Assembly: GCF_003576645.1 (NCBI RefSeq)
Contig: NC_044930.1
Location: forward strand, 8,736,551 to 8,800,550
DNA length: 64,000 nucleotides
Source: Ipomoea triloba
Lineage: Eukaryota > Streptophyta > Magnoliopsida > Solanales > Convolvulaceae
Reading direction: 5' to 3'
A program made the translations under genes and the position numbers. Of the stretch, positions 1-12,019 are shown piece by piece. Under the pieces are notes generated by a model. That model did not search any database. It saw nothing but the letters and a program-made list of their open reading frames with translations, and was not told the origin of the DNA. Each line of letters begins with the position of its first letter. Positions within the stretch are counted from its first letter, which is position 1.

Positions 1-91
<91 letters not shown>
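1..91. repeat. (TA)n microsatellite
   Basis: An uninterrupted TA dinucleotide run begins at the window edge, so its true length is unknown. Confidence 0.95.
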
Positions 92-92
<1 letters not shown>

Positions 93-700
93 GGTTTAGA
101 TTTAGGTTTTAGGGCTCTATACTATTACAATTTATATTTTGTAATTTTTAAGTTTAAAAAATTATCAAAATGTCACTGCATTTTTTTTTTACAAATTACT
201 TCAAATGCATTGTATTTCTTCTAGATAGATGAGTAATATTGATTTTTAGGAACAAGTTATCATGTGAGTTTGCCCATGCGCACGTGTATGTATAATTGGG
301 ATCAAATAAGAACAATTTTTCATGTAAGAACTACGAACAAATCTGATCCATATATCTAAGATGATCAAAGGTTGAAAATTAATGAAAAAAAAAAATGCAG
401 CGGCATTTCTATAATTTTCTGTAAATGTGATTATACCATTTGTAAATGTTTAACACTTAAGTGCACACATATATGTCCAAGTTCAAGTGCGAACATATCT
501 TCCTATGCCATAAAAAGAGTGTAAAATCATCTCTAGTATCCTTTTAGAATGGTTGGATAGAGACGACAAAAGAATCTAGGAAAAAAATGACGACATCTTT
601 ATAATTATTACGAATTTTGAATGTACACTAGAACAAGTTTAATTGTCCATCAATAACTATAGTGCATTTAAGATGTACCAATGCTACACTTAAATTGTAT

Positions 701-926
701 CAGTGCACCTTACGTTATAAATAAGCTTGGTGCACTCCTTTTAGATTTAAACTTAGATCTTATACATAGAGATCAAATGCAATTTACTATACCACACTAA
801 ATTACACATGCATCAGTGCACCTTATATTATAAATAAGCTTGGTGCACTCCTTTTAGATTTAAACTTATATCTTATACATAGTGAGATCAAATGCAATTT
901 ACTATGCCACCCCATTACATATCAAT
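701..926. repeat. Direct duplication, 113-bp unit
   Basis: Two adjacent copies start at 701 and 814 with the shared motif cagtgcacctta, followed by near-identical sequence that includes ataagcttggtgcactcc. They differ at only a few positions, which indicates a fairly recent tandem duplication. No coding potential is seen. Confidence 0.85.
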
Positions 927-1508
927 CTCTGAGATTTAGTGTAGTTGGTTTGTCGCCTGACTTAAAGGTTATGATGGAAGGCGATAGTATGAAGTTTGAA
1001 CCCCACTGGACACATGTATGAGAAAAACGGCCCAGGGATGCTGGAAGGTATGGGTTGATTGTACAACTTGTTATTTACATCCGCAAAAATTTTAATGGCG
1101 AAATCTTGTTGGTTTAGGATTAGTCCAAAGAAATTAGGATCATTTTAAAAAAAAATTTACACATTCCACCTTTTAAATATTACTTCAAGCAACTTCTTAT
1201 AAAGAAGAATTAGCTAGGCCGGTGATTAAATTATGATATTTAATCAACATGGATAAAGCCATACTTAGAGTTTATCCCACATATATTGAAGACGTAAATT
1301 AAGAATCATACTTTTATAAGATGAGAGTTCGTGCATGTTTCAAAATACAAACAAAATATAGTAATTATAACTGGCATAATATAATATTTAATTATTAAAA
1401 TAAAGAAAAATAAATAAAAATTAATTATATATAATAAGGTGAGCCGTGTGATAGGTGAGTGGTGCTTTTAAAACATTTTCAACTTTTTTAAGTATGAATA
1501 ATTGATGC

Positions 1509-1668
1509 CAAAACTTTGTGGTCTAGTGGCACGAAGTTTCACTTTCATATGGAAGATTGTGGGTCAAGCTTCAGTGAAAGTGAAACTGACTCTGTGTGCT
1601 TTAATAGGTTGGGAAAATAGTTATGAACATATACTGCATTGTAACAGAGTCAAAAACAATTATCATTC
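1509..1668 (+). mobile_element. tRNA-derived SINE copy
   Basis: It starts with an A-box-like segment (tggtctagtggcac), has a B-box-like segment (gggtcaagcttcag) about 40 bases later, and ends in a body shared with the copies at 8906 and 14102 (gtgctt...taggttg.gaaa.tag.tatgaaca). The A/B-box spacing and a shared 3' body point to a pol III-type SINE family. This copy is diverged. Confidence 0.6.
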
Positions 1669-2409
1669 CATTTTATCCATCTTCATTTGTCACCCCCCCG
1701 ATATGTTGCCTACTCACTATATCCCTCATTTTTATTTTTATTTTTTGTTCGTATTGGTGCTTTAGATGTTATTATATTATGATCAATTGCTTTGATTTGT
1801 TGTTTTTGTATTTTTAAAATCTTTATTCCCATTATAAGGTCACATAACCAAACATAAATATTGGTAATCATTTTGATTTCACCCTATTAGCAAAACATGC
1901 AAAGTACTTTCACCAAAACTCATTACTATTACCAAGTATGTGATTCTCATTCTGATTACGTTTCTATGTGTGAATCAAACAAGCCCTTATAATTATTATT
2001 TGTGACTATATATGTACTAAGTAAACATCACTTGTGCTTCGCATTTTGTATTTAAGTAATACATGAATCAATTCATAACACATCAAGGAAACAAGAAATG
2101 TAGCCCGCATGAGCAGCTCAACTGATTACATGGGTGAAATTTGGGAGAAGAGATCAGGGATTGAGAAGGAAACAAGGAGTGCACATTAATTTAAATGATA
2201 ACGAGATGGAAATCTTATGGTTCAAAAATAATAATAAATAAATAAAATTTATACAATGTTGTATTGTACCTCTTATGTATTGACACTAATACTAATAGTA
2301 TTCAATATAATTAGTTACACCTACATAATTATATTAGATACGTAGTACAACTTGACATTAATATTAATATAATTTACATGTAATAGGGAATATTCTCCGA
2401 GTATATCTT

Positions 2410-2955
2410 CCTATACAAATTGTACACCTGCTTGGTATCCAGAAACCACCAATAAGAATATATCCCGACATTAACTGACCATACGCTTAATTGGCTTTGT
2501 CGACCTCAAATCCTTGACCGATGTCGCTATGAGCTGCACAAGCGCTTCGATGAATTAAGACTGGCCCCGACCAGATTAGGTCGGGGCGAACAACCCAAGC
2601 AAGGCAATTTAGATATCTTAACTCAACTTCTTCCTAGTGGGTATTAAGGAGTCTTGATACACGTAGCCGTCAAGGCACTATTCCCGCGCTCCCCTAATGC
2701 ATGCGAGTCATGTTGGGCACCTGACATGTGTCCCTTCCTACACCAATAAATACTGCATTTATGATAACAGATGGGGGCTTTTGGCATTTTCACCTACTCT
2801 GTATAAGCTTGGGATCGCCTGGCCTCCATCCAGTTCGATCTCCGAGCTTAAAGACTTAAACCAACAAGCAGATTAAAGAAGGATCGATCCCTACGCGATC
2901 TGATCTCAATACTTATACGTATCTGTGGGAATAAGTGAATGTACCACATCAACAT
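2410..2955. repeat. Possible solo LTR or LTR fragment
   Basis: This block is clearly richer in G+C than its AT-rich surroundings. It holds a TATA-like tataagcttgg near 2800 and ends in gtaccacatcaaca, the kind of terminus seen in plant Gypsy LTRs. I found no partner LTR, internal domain or clean target duplication, so the boundaries and class are tentative. Confidence 0.3.
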
Positions 2956-5704
2956 GTATACAAGTTGATTGGACATTTAGTTTGGTAACCAAGTCTAACT
3001 CTTTATACGAATTTTTTATTACTTTTTTTAATTTGATTCAGTAAGTTATAGACAATTTAATTTCATTTACTTTTTCTGTGGTCCTTTGCCAACTAGATTC
3101 AAAAGACAATTTTTTTTTGTAAATCAAAATATAACTTAGCTTGATATTAATATTGATTGAGACTTTAAAAAAACAAGTATAAATAAAATATGCCTCTAAA
3201 TAAAGGTCCACAAAGTCAAAATAAATTGGTGTTTGTTATCTCCTTTAGAAGAAGAGTAGAAGCTAATGAGCTCCAAAAGAGTTGCTCCATAAAGAAGGCA
3301 ATGATTTTGGATGACCGACGAAGGAGGGAACAACGTGGGCCACATCTGCACCTTCGCATTGTCTCCTACTCTTCAATCGCCAACCTCTTTGTCCTTATCC
3401 TATCATTATCGCTACAACAATTTTCTCACCCGTTTACTATTTTCCTAAAATTATTTTCATTTCTCCACTGTTGGATGTCAATGTATGCTCCAGCAAAATT
3501 ACTATAAATAGATGTGCCATGTTTGTATATATATGTGCTACTTCATTATTTCACTTTTAAGTTTACATTCACTTTTACCAACTTAAAAAAAAAATAAAAA
3601 TTATCTGCATGTGCTAAAAAAAGTTAGTCAAATTGACTCTAAATTAGCGTTTGATTCAGAAATAAATAAAAACTATAAAAATGACTTATTAATGGGAAAA
3701 AAAAACTCAAATTAATGTAATGAATTAAACCAATTTTTTTTTAATATTTTGTGATAATTATATTAATTGATACTAAAAATAATTTAACATTTTTTATATA
3801 CATATTGTACTCAAAATCAAGTGAGAAGAGTGTAAAGTAACTCGACGATCTGTTCTTCTTTGGCTAGAGATGAAGACGTGCGTACTATTGTCTTTGCTGA
3901 AGACGAAGAAGGAAGGTGTAGAAGGCAACCACATAGGCTGCCTTCCATTTTTATATTTATGTTTTTTTTTTATTTACAAGCATAAATAAAGATTTTTTTT
4001 AAAATTTTAACCAAAAATCAAATTTTTATGTGGAATATCAGTTATTTTTTGTTTGATTGAATAGGTTTAACTTATTTAAGGAGTTAATTGCATTTTTTAA
4101 AATTGGATGAGTCAATCAATGTGTAGTTCACTAACTAATTTAACCCTTATTCTTTTTGTTTTTTTGAATGCTTATTGCATTTTTAGTCCTTATTCCTATT
4201 CTTTTCCAAGACCAATAGCTCCAACTCCACAAGTTGATCTCCTTTCAAGAATAATTTTGATTTTTTTTTTAAAATTGTTGGGCAGTGGATGCAAATAAAT
4301 ATGTAGTTTATGATTTTGGGAGAAGGAAACCTTTAAGTAGCATATAGTTGTAATCTACAGTACCACAAAAAATTAGAATACTGTAAGAAGTTGAAAATAG
4401 AATTTTTCTTAAATATATTATGCGAAATCGGTAATGAATGAGTAAGAGATAGAAACTCTTATTAGACATAATACCTCCCTATATTTAAAAAAAATAAATA
4501 AAAAATACATACAATATGCTTAGCATCTGATCTGCTTTAATTTACTAATATGGTTAGCGTGATAAATAGGCATTGACAATTCAATGTAGCCAAAAAGGAC
4601 CGAAAATTAAAATCACATTTAATATCATTAAAAAGTACTTTAATACACAAAAGCTCTTGCTTACCTTAAAATTGGCCATAGTCAAATATGAAAAAATGTC
4701 TAAGAAAGCATTGAGATTTCTTTTCTCTTTTTGGGGTACATTTTGGTGTTTGTCTATGTATCTCTTTTATTATATTTTAGGAAGATAAAAGATATAGTAA
4801 AGAGTGTCAAAATTTAGCATCTGGCATATAAAACTGATTGTCCAATAAACAACACATTATTTAGAAAGAGAGCGTGTCAAACTTTCATGCATAATATAAA
4901 TCATAATGTACTTGCTTTCTTCAATTAAATGAATGTAATCACAACACTTGCAATGTGCATTAATTTTGGGCATGCCATTACGCAACTTACTAAACTAAAC
5001 CAAACCAAACCAAACCAATACAAGTACAATAAGACCTATAATGGCATAACTCATAGGAGATGAAGGGGGTTTTATACTCCAATAAAACACATTTAGTGAA
5101 AGATATTATCAATGTTTTAATAGGAAATTTAAAATGAATGTTTAAAATTGAAGAATATTTGCTCTATTCTATAATGCACACAATGAATAGTTGTAGAATG
5201 TAGAGGCAGAAAACAACGAAAAGAATTGCCTCAAAGAGGTTATGATTGTACATTGTATAGGAGGTGTGAAATTTGGTTGTTTACACGTTACTTCATTAGA
5301 CTATTACATTTATATGCATACAAAATACGAAACACAATCAACTATGAAGACATATATACTCCTTCACAAAACTTATTTATACATGAGAAAAATATGATAT
5401 ACGAACACGTATTTACAGTTTCAAAAAAAAAATGGTAAGCATACGGTGAAGACGTATATGTAATTTCCAAAATTCCACAAATCATTTTGGAAAATCATTA
5501 ATTTAGCAAGATACACTCTTTTGGTGAATGTGTACATCTACAAATGCACATTACACATTTAGGCAAAAGAGTTTTCCTACTTACACATTTCAGTCAATGA
5601 TCCTTGTTCTCTATCACCTCAATGGAAAATTTGTTTTCAATGTCCAGCATACTATCATTCTGCATTGATAAGTACTTCTTCGGCTATCGAATGAACAATA
5701 AATA

Positions 5705-7345
5705 TCAAAGAAAATGAATGTCAAGGAATTCATCCCCATTTGTGGTTTCAATTATGTTACTAGCTTTGCTCTGGTGCAAGGCCAAAAGCTGTAGCACTTG
5801 ATAGATATCCTTTGAAAACGCCTTTGAATTATCACCAGAAACAAATTCTTGAACCACACTGTTTACCTCAATGAGACTGCAGCCTGGCATTTTCTTCATG
5901 CTCTTACTCCTTATAAATCTCCTCATTGCTGATACACAATCCCACTTTCCCATATCTGCATAGATGTTTGCTAGAAGAACATAGTTACCAGTATCGTCAG
6001 GTTCAAGTTCAAATAGATGCTCCACTGCAACGACTGCAGTTTCGAGATTTCGATGAGTTCTGCAAGAACTCAACAGAGAACCCCATATTGCAGAGTCTGC
6101 CTTCATCGGCATGCTCCTTATGATTTCAAGAGCACGGTTGAGGTTCCCTGCACGTGCAAGAAGATCAACAAGACAACCGTAATGTTCGATATCAGGGCTT
6201 ATCTTATAATCATCTCTCATAGAATCAAAGTACCTCAAACCCTCATCCACAAGATTAGCATGTCCACAAGCTGATAATAGACCAACAAATGTGATCTCAT
6301 TTGGTTTAACATTGGTCTTTTCCATTTCTTTGAATAACCCTATGGCATCGTGAGCTCTTCCGTGATTTGCTAGACCCCCAATCATCGTACTCCAAGAGAT
6401 CACATCCCTATCGGACATCTCATTAAACACCTGCCAAGCTTTGTTCACATTACCACACTTTGAATACATTTCCATCAGTGCATTGCATACACAAGTCCTC
6501 CTCAATAACCCATTTTTAGCCGCATAAAAGTGAATCCATTCTCCTACCTCTAGTGCCCCCAGGTGTGCACAAGCTGGCAAAACTGCAACTAAACTGATCC
6601 AATCGGGTTTCACCCCAGCCATCTGCATTCTCCTAAAAACATCTAATGCATCCCCATAACACCCGATTTTCGTGTAACCAGAAATCATAGTTGTCCAAGA
6701 AACAATATTCTTATCAGGCATCTCTTCAAATAAGGTTCTTGCCCTTCTAACTTTACCCAACTTTAGGTACCCAGAAATAAGACTATTCCAAGAAATCACA
6801 TCTCTCATAGCCATTTCCTCAAACAGCTTATGTGCTTCACTTATTTCCTCACACTTAACATACATATTTAGCAATGAATTCTCTATCACATTATTGGACT
6901 CCAACCCTAATTTACATACATGCCCATGAAATTGTTTACCCAAATCTGCGCTTAGAAGGCCTCCAGATGACCTAATAACAAATGGATACGTATATGAATC
7001 AGGAAAAATGGGCTCTTCACGTTTGAGTTGTCTCATCATCATTGTATACACATCTATGCAGGATACATACATATGCTTCTGCGTGTAGGCTCTGATCATA
7101 GAATTGAACAAATATATGTTTGGCTCTTCAACATGCTTGAATAGCAAACTAGCATATTCTATAGCCCCAATTTTATCACAAAAATCTATCATTTTTGCCA
7201 CCAAGAAATTGCTTTGTGTCAATGAAAACTTAATCACTTGGGAATGTATTTTCTTCATGTGGGCTATGTTCTTACAATTTCTCAAAATGGGCATCAACAT
7301 ATCTTCTAACCCTTTGATTGTCAAGACTCCAGTTTTTGTGGCCAT
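5705..7345 (-). CDS. E-class pentatricopeptide repeat (PPR) protein, probable organellar RNA editing factor
   Basis: This is an intronless gene of 546 codons with an ATG at 7343-7345. The protein is a PLS-type PPR: a run of roughly 35-residue motifs starts near residue 75, with typical phrases such as RDVISWNSLISGYLKLG and KNIVSWTTMISGYTK. After the motifs come E and E+ domains (GCLVDLLARAG, LEPDDTGNYVLLANIYA, KKMPGCSLIEVN), ending near residue 525 without a DYW deaminase domain. Proteins of this class bind specific sites in mitochondrial or plastid transcripts and recruit a deaminase in trans for C-to-U editing. The C-terminal part resembles what I recall of Arabidopsis MEF21 (At2g20540), but this needs an alignment. 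No long presequence is obvious, although the short basic N-terminus is compatible with organelle import. A degraded inverted copy of its 3' third lies at 12521-13094. Confidence 0.93.
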   Translation of the reverse strand: MATKTGVLTIKGLEDMLMPILRNCKNIAHMKKIHSQVIKFSLTQSNFLVAKMIDFCDKIGAIEYASLLFKHVEEPNIYLFNSMIRAYTQKHMYVSCIDVYTMMMRQLKREEPIFPDSYTYPFVIRSSGGLLSADLGKQFHGHVCKLGLESNNVIENSLLNMYVKCEEISEAHKLFEEMAMRDVISWNSLISGYLKLGKVRRARTLFEEMPDKNIVSWTTMISGYTKIGCYGDALDVFRRMQMAGVKPDWISLVAVLPACAHLGALEVGEWIHFYAAKNGLLRRTCVCNALMEMYSKCGNVNKAWQVFNEMSDRDVISWSTMIGGLANHGRAHDAIGLFKEMEKTNVKPNEITFVGLLSACGHANLVDEGLRYFDSMRDDYKISPDIEHYGCLVDLLARAGNLNRALEIIRSMPMKADSAIWGSLLSSCRTHRNLETAVVAVEHLFELEPDDTGNYVLLANIYADMGKWDCVSAMRRFIRSKSMKKMPGCSLIEVNSVVQEFVSGDNSKAFSKDIYQVLQLLALHQSKASNIIETTNGDEFLDIHFL

Positions 7346-7349
7346 TATT

Positions 7350-8309
7350 TACTTCACTGATCTTTGAGGAACTCTACTTCTCTTTTGTCAGTGATGTGGG
7401 TAGTACACCAGCACAATACCCTAGATCATCATATCTCATGATCTGTATAACTGTATTCACATTAGACATACACGATATTTGTATGTGCAGCCAGAGAGAG
7501 ATGGAGTATAAGTACAGAGTTCTTTGAGAATCTCTCTGGGAATGGAGGAAACTTCTCTGAGCCGGAGTAGTAGAATCCACCATCTGCGAACATCATATTA
7601 GTAAAAACAGAAATCAAATTTCAATAATTTTCTCAGGAAGAAGATCAAAAACCTTACATTCACCTATGAACCCTTGAATTTTATATTGAGAATGCTAAAT
7701 GGGACAGCCCTCCAGCCCGTACTAATTTTTTTAAAAAAAATTCATTTATTAAAATTAACAAATACACACAATTAGTCAATTACACTTACAAATTGCAAAA
7801 TTTGTAGTTTTGTACTTAGAAATTACAATAATAATCTAACATTCTAATTTATAGCAAATTAATAATATATGATTTATATCAATTATCAAACAAAATTGTA
7901 GTTAGTACATTAAATTTTACACAAATATTTACACAATTAAACAAATTTACTAAATTACTGAATTAGTACATAAAAAATTAAAAATGTTCCAATTCTTCCA
8001 AGTTCCAACACAAAACTCAACATTCAAGTTTCAACTTTCAAAGTTTCCAACACAATAGTGACAATACTCAGCAATCAACATTCAAAGTTTCAAGTTCCAC
8101 TTGACCAAAACTCCAAAACAAGCTAAACAGTCAAAACATAATTTAAAATGTTATACAGATGCTCACAGAGTCACAAACAGTAAGCAGTAAGCAATTAAGC
8201 AGGTAAGATACTAATCACATTATCACTAACATAGTAACATTTTAACAACAAATCAGTTAATCAACAACATTAATAATAAGTAACTAATTACTAAATATTG
8301 TTTAGTGTT
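7350..8309. other. Upstream region of the PPR gene and AT-rich spacer
   Basis: About 250 bases immediately upstream of the PPR start probably hold its promoter and 5' UTR. From about 7700 to 8300 the DNA is AT-rich with repeated short phrases (caagttccaa, caacattcaa). No gene is recognisable. Confidence 0.5.
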
Positions 8310-8610
8310 TACCTGGAGCTAGAGCTACTGCCGGTCTGCCGAACGGAGAAGGGAGAAGGGAGACCGGAGACGCCGAGAAGGGAGACCGGGGCACCTACTG
8401 TCGAACGCCGAGTACGGAGTAAGGAGAAGGGAGACCTGGGCTTGCGCCGCTCGCCGTCGCCGAGTTCGAGTACCGTCGCCGAGGACGTCGCAGACGGCAT
8501 TAGAGAATTAGGTTGTCGCCGAGTAGGTTGTCGGTTGTTGCAGACAGCATTAAGGATTAAGGAATTAGGATTTAGGGCACAGACGCAGTACGCAGAGTGC
8601 AGACGGTGAG
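8310..8610 (-). other. GC-rich, CpG-dense island, possible transposon leader exon
   Basis: A sharply bounded island of about 300 bases is far richer in G+C and CpG than anything nearby and contains repeats of gaagggagacc. Read on the minus strand, it ends in a splice-donor-like CCAG/gtaaac at about 8309-8315. AT-rich DNA with short repeated phrases lies on that side. This resembles the non-coding first exon of a DNA transposon, but no transposase or terminal repeats were identified. A 103-codon open frame on the plus strand (8298-8609) looks like a by-product of high G+C. Confidence 0.35.
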
Positions 8611-8905
8611 AATTTTAGGGGAAAGTAATTTTAATTTCTGAGGAGATTAACATAATAATTCAAATTACATTATTTGTTAAATAATAATAAAACTTTTGGG
8701 AATTGAAACCAAAATATTAAAATGTTCTAGGTAAGAATAATAATACAATAATCATCATCAAAGATAATAATTTTATCTTCTCTTCGTTTCAATTCAGCAG
8801 CGAATTGAAATTTAAAAGGAAAGAGGCCTATGAATTTCAATTTTACAATTGGAGGAAATTGCAATTCTTCGAAATTATAATTCCTTTCAATTAAACAATT
8901 GTGTC

Positions 8906-9020
8906 AAAGATCTTGGTCTAGTGGCACCCAGTGTCCCGGTTTACACTCCTACATTGTTGACTGTTTGTGCTTCAGTAGGTTGAGAAAGTAGCTATGAACA
9001 AATACTATATTGCGACTCGA
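8906..9020 (+). mobile_element. tRNA-derived SINE copy
   Basis: It begins with tggtctagtggcacccagtg (A-box region) and ends with the family body taggttgagaaagtagctat, as in the copies at 1509 and 14102. The B box is eroded or deleted. It abuts a long TA repeat and the assembly gap. Confidence 0.6.
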
Positions 9021-9053
9021 TTTTTAAAATAAAGGTCTTAGTTACAAAATTTG

Positions 9054-9057
<4 letters not shown>

Positions 9058-9137
<80 letters not shown>
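9058..9137. repeat. (TA)n microsatellite running into the gap
   Basis: About 80 bases of TA repeat end exactly where the N run starts. The repeat probably caused the assembly break. Confidence 0.95.
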
Positions 9138-9553
9138 NNNNNNNNNNNNNNNNNNNNNNNNNNNNNNNNNNNNNNNNNNNNNNNNNNNNNNNNNNNNNNN
9201 NNNNNNNNNNNNNNNNNNNNNNNNNNNNNNNNNNNNNNNNNNNNNNNNNNNNNNNNNNNNNNNNNNNNNNNNNNNNNNNNNNNNNNNNNNNNNNNNNNNN
9301 NNNNNNNNNNNNNNNNNNNNNNNNNNNNNNNNNNNNNNNNNNNNNNNNNNNNNNNNNNNNNNNNNNNNNNNNNNNNNNNNNNNNNNNNNNNNNNNNNNNN
9401 NNNNNNNNNNNNNNNNNNNNNNNNNNNNNNNNNNNNNNNNNNNNNNNNNNNNNNNNNNNNNNNNNNNNNNNNNNNNNNNNNNNNNNNNNNNNNNNNNNNN
9501 NNNNNNNNNNNNNNNNNNNNNNNNNNNNNNNNNNNNNNNNNNNNNNNNNNNNN
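9138..9553. other. Assembly gap (416 Ns)
   Basis: A continuous run of N. Open frames spanning it are meaningless. Confidence 1.
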
Positions 9554-9742
9554 CGGTTCACACCACTCAATGTTACGAAATACACCACTCAATGTTAAGA
9601 AACACACCACACAAATATGCACTGTGGTGTGTTTCTTAACATTGTGGTGTGTTTCATTGTGGTGTGTTTCTTAACATTGAGTGGTGTATTTCGTAACATT
9701 GAGTGGTGTGTGACCGCACGGGAGAGCATGGCCACATTTGAA

Positions 9743-9746
<4 letters not shown>
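9554..9746. mobile_element. Foldback MITE, left end lost in gap
   Basis: The segment folds on itself: blocks of caccactcaatgtta on the left recur inverted as taacattgagtggtg on the right, ending with gaccgcacggg and acatttgaac. The element at 41322-41668 carries the same arms and the same outer sequence in the opposite orientation, so this is a dispersed MITE family. The left terminus is hidden by the N gap, and a (TA)n run follows at 9747-9785. Confidence 0.7.
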
Positions 9747-9786
<40 letters not shown>

Positions 9787-10099
9787 CTGTTCGGGGACGG
9801 GGCGGCAGTGAGGGGTATCCTCGTCCTCGTCCTCGATCCCCGAAATTTTTTTCCATCCCCGTCGGACGGGGACAGGGCACATTGTCATCCCTAGCGATAA
9901 TGTGGGTGCAATCTCACAAAGTGAGGGGCTTCTTGACTCGTTGTGCGTAGTAAGCACTAAGCACCTTTACAAAAGTCCATATTTGATTCGTGGAAAATAT
10001 TGGTTCCGTGTTTGGAAAACAAAATATTTTCGTGTAGAAAAAGTTTTCCATCTCATGTTTGATTCGTGGAAAATATATCATGAACGATGGTCCACCATA

Positions 10100-10680
10100 C
10101 ATGGTGTATCAAATCACTTATATAAAATTCATTTTTAATATACTGAAGGTTCAATTTTAGTGCATTGAATGTTCACTTTTCAGGTTTATTTTTAATATGT
10201 TGGAAGATCATTTTTTGGTATAATAAAGTAAAAGGGAAAAGGGTCAAATATATTCTCGAACTTTAGATAAGAAGTCAATTAGGCCCTTGAACTTTTGAAA
10301 GTTCCANCATGGTGTATCAAATCACTTATATAAAATTCATTTTTAATATACTGAAGGTTCAATTTTAGTGCATTGAATGTTCACTTTTCAGGTTTATTTT
10401 TAATATGTTGGAAGATCATTTTTTGGTATAATAAAGTAAAAGGGAAAAGGGTCAAATATATTCTCGAACTTTAGATAAGAAGTCAATTAGGCCNCAGGTT
10501 TATTTTTAATATGTTGGAAGATCATTTTTTGGTATAATAAAGTAAAAGGGAAAAGGGTCAAATATATTCTCGAACTTTAGATAAGAAGTCAATTAGGCCC
10601 TTGAACTTTTGAAAGTTCCAATTAAATCCACAAACATGTTATTTTAGAGCAATTAAACTCACTAACCTGTTGGTGACCTG
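10100..10680. other. Two unmerged contig overlaps marked by single Ns
   Basis: The sequence from 10308 repeats that from 10100 exactly, as far as I could compare (186 bases), and stops at an N (10494). The sequence from 10495 then restarts with that found at 10191. Each restart follows a lone N at 10307 or 10494. True genomic DNA probably contains this stretch once. Confidence 0.85.
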
Positions 10681-10944
10681 TAATTGCAAGTCAATTAGGT
10701 TTCCGGTGACTCTCCGACAAACCTCCGGCGAAACTTAAGCAAGTTAGGTCAAAATCAGCGACCGACAACCATACGGTCGCCTTCTCCGGTCGACGGAGAT
10801 TGCGACCAGTTTGGCCGCTTTCTCCAGTCAACGAAGAAGCCATCTCTGTCGACTAGAGATGGCAACTCATTTCCAGTCGATGGAATTGGAGATGGCGGCC
10901 AGATTGTATGTATAAAAGAAAAATAAATTACTTCTAATTACCTA

Positions 10945-11016
10945 GCCTTTGTAGCATAGTGGTAGTGCGTTCGCTTCGTAAGCGAAAGGTCGTGAGTTCG
11001 ATCCTCACCAGAGGCT
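10945..11016 (+). tRNA. tRNA-Thr (anticodon CGT), copy A
   Basis: This 72-base gene folds as a cloverleaf. The acceptor stem GCCTTTG pairs with CAGAGGC (one G-T wobble), the anticodon stem TTCGC/GCGAA encloses the loop TTCGTAA (anticodon CGT), and the T stem GTGAG/CTCAC encloses TTCGATC. The internal A box (TAGCATAGTGG) and B box (GAGTTCGATCC) are intact. A run of six Ts at 11031-11036 supplies a pol III terminator. Genomic tRNA genes lack the CCA tail, as here. Confidence 0.93.
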
Positions 11017-11135
11017 TTAGCGTTGAACGATTTTTTACGGGATGTGTTCTTTGCTTTGACTTCTGGAATAATTAACTTTAGCATCAATCTTATCTACCTT
11101 GGCAGAGACTGCCATCCATCGTCTGACGGGGATGC

Positions 11136-11300
11136 TCATTGACTCGATAATCTCACAAAGTGAGGGGGGGCTCGATAATCTCACAAAGTGAGGGGCTCAT
11201 TGACTCGCTCATTGACTCATTGACTCGATAATCTCACAAAGTGAGGGGGGGCTCGATAATCTCACAAAGTGAGGGGCTCATTGACTCGTTGTGCGTAGTA
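11136..11300. repeat. Short tandem repeats of a ctcacaaagtgagggg unit
   Basis: Four close copies of gataatctcacaaagtgagg alternate with partial copies of ctcattgactcg. The core ctcacaaagtgag is nearly palindromic. It lies at the junction between the two copies of the tRNA-bearing duplication and may mark the recombination point. Confidence 0.85.
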
Positions 11301-11947
11301 AGCACTAAGCACCTTTACAAAAGTCCATATTGGTTCCGTGTTTAGAAAACAAAATATTTTCGTGTAGAAAAAGGTTTCCATCTCATGTTTGATTCGTGGA
11401 AAATATATCATGAACGATGGTCCACCATACATGGTGTATCAAATCACTTATATAAAATTCATTTTTAATATACTGAAGGTTCAATTTTAGTGCATTGAAT
11501 GTTCACTTTTCAGGTTTATTTTTAATATGTTGGAAGATCATTTTTTGGTATATTATAAGTAAAAGGGAAAAGGGTCAAATATACCCCCGAACTTTAGATA
11601 AGAAGTCAATTAGACCCTTGAACTTTTGAAAGTTCCAATTAAATCCACAAACATGTTATTTTAGAGCAATTAAACTCACTAACCTGTTGGTGACCTGTAA
11701 TTGCAAGTCAATTAGGTTTCCGGTGACTCTCCGACGAACCTCCGGCGAAACTTAAGCAAGTTAGGTCAAAATCAGCGACCGACAACCATACGGTCGCCTT
11801 CTCCGGTCGACGGAGATTGCGACCAGTTTGGCTGCTTTCTCCAGTCGACGGAGAATTGGAGATGGCAACTCATCTCCAGTCGATGGAATTGGAGATGGCG
11901 GCCGGATTGTATGTATAAAAGAAAAATAAATTACTTCTAATTACCTA

Positions 11948-12019
11948 GCCTTTGTAGCATAGTGGTAGTGCGTTCGCTTCGTAAGCGAAAGGTCGTGAGT
12001 TCGATCCTCACCGGAGGCT
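11948..12019 (+). tRNA. tRNA-Thr (anticodon CGT), copy B
   Basis: It is identical to copy A in the D, anticodon and T arms. One acceptor-stem base differs (CGGAGGC instead of CAGAGGC), replacing an A-T pair with a wobble, and the fold is retained. Unlike copy A it lacks a nearby run of four or more Ts: only TTT follows, and the first T4 is about 100 bases downstream. Transcription may therefore terminate poorly. Confidence 0.88.

Larger units (their letters stand above)
92..5704. other. AT-rich intergenic region
   Basis: No convincing protein gene is visible over 5.6 kb. Open frames are short, of low complexity and lack recognisable domains. The separately listed repeats (113-bp duplication, SINE, LTR-like segment) are the only structured elements I could support. 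The part nearest the PPR gene (about 5100-5700) lies downstream of its stop and may include its 3' UTR. Confidence 0.7.

Noticed and set aside
1502..1817. Overlapping small open frames
   Set aside because: They overlap a SINE body and AT-rich DNA, with no conserved features.
8298..8609. 103-codon open frame in the GC-rich island
   Set aside because: No domain, reads through simple repeats, and open frames are expected by chance in G+C-rich DNA. The structural evidence favours a non-coding exon on the other strand.
8992..9957. Open frames rich in Ile-Tyr repeats around the gap
   Set aside because: They are translations of TA repeats and of the N run.
11948..12019. Second tRNA-Thr dismissed as an assembly copy of the first
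   Set aside because: Idea rejected: the two copies and their flanks differ at several positions and no N separates them, so both are kept.
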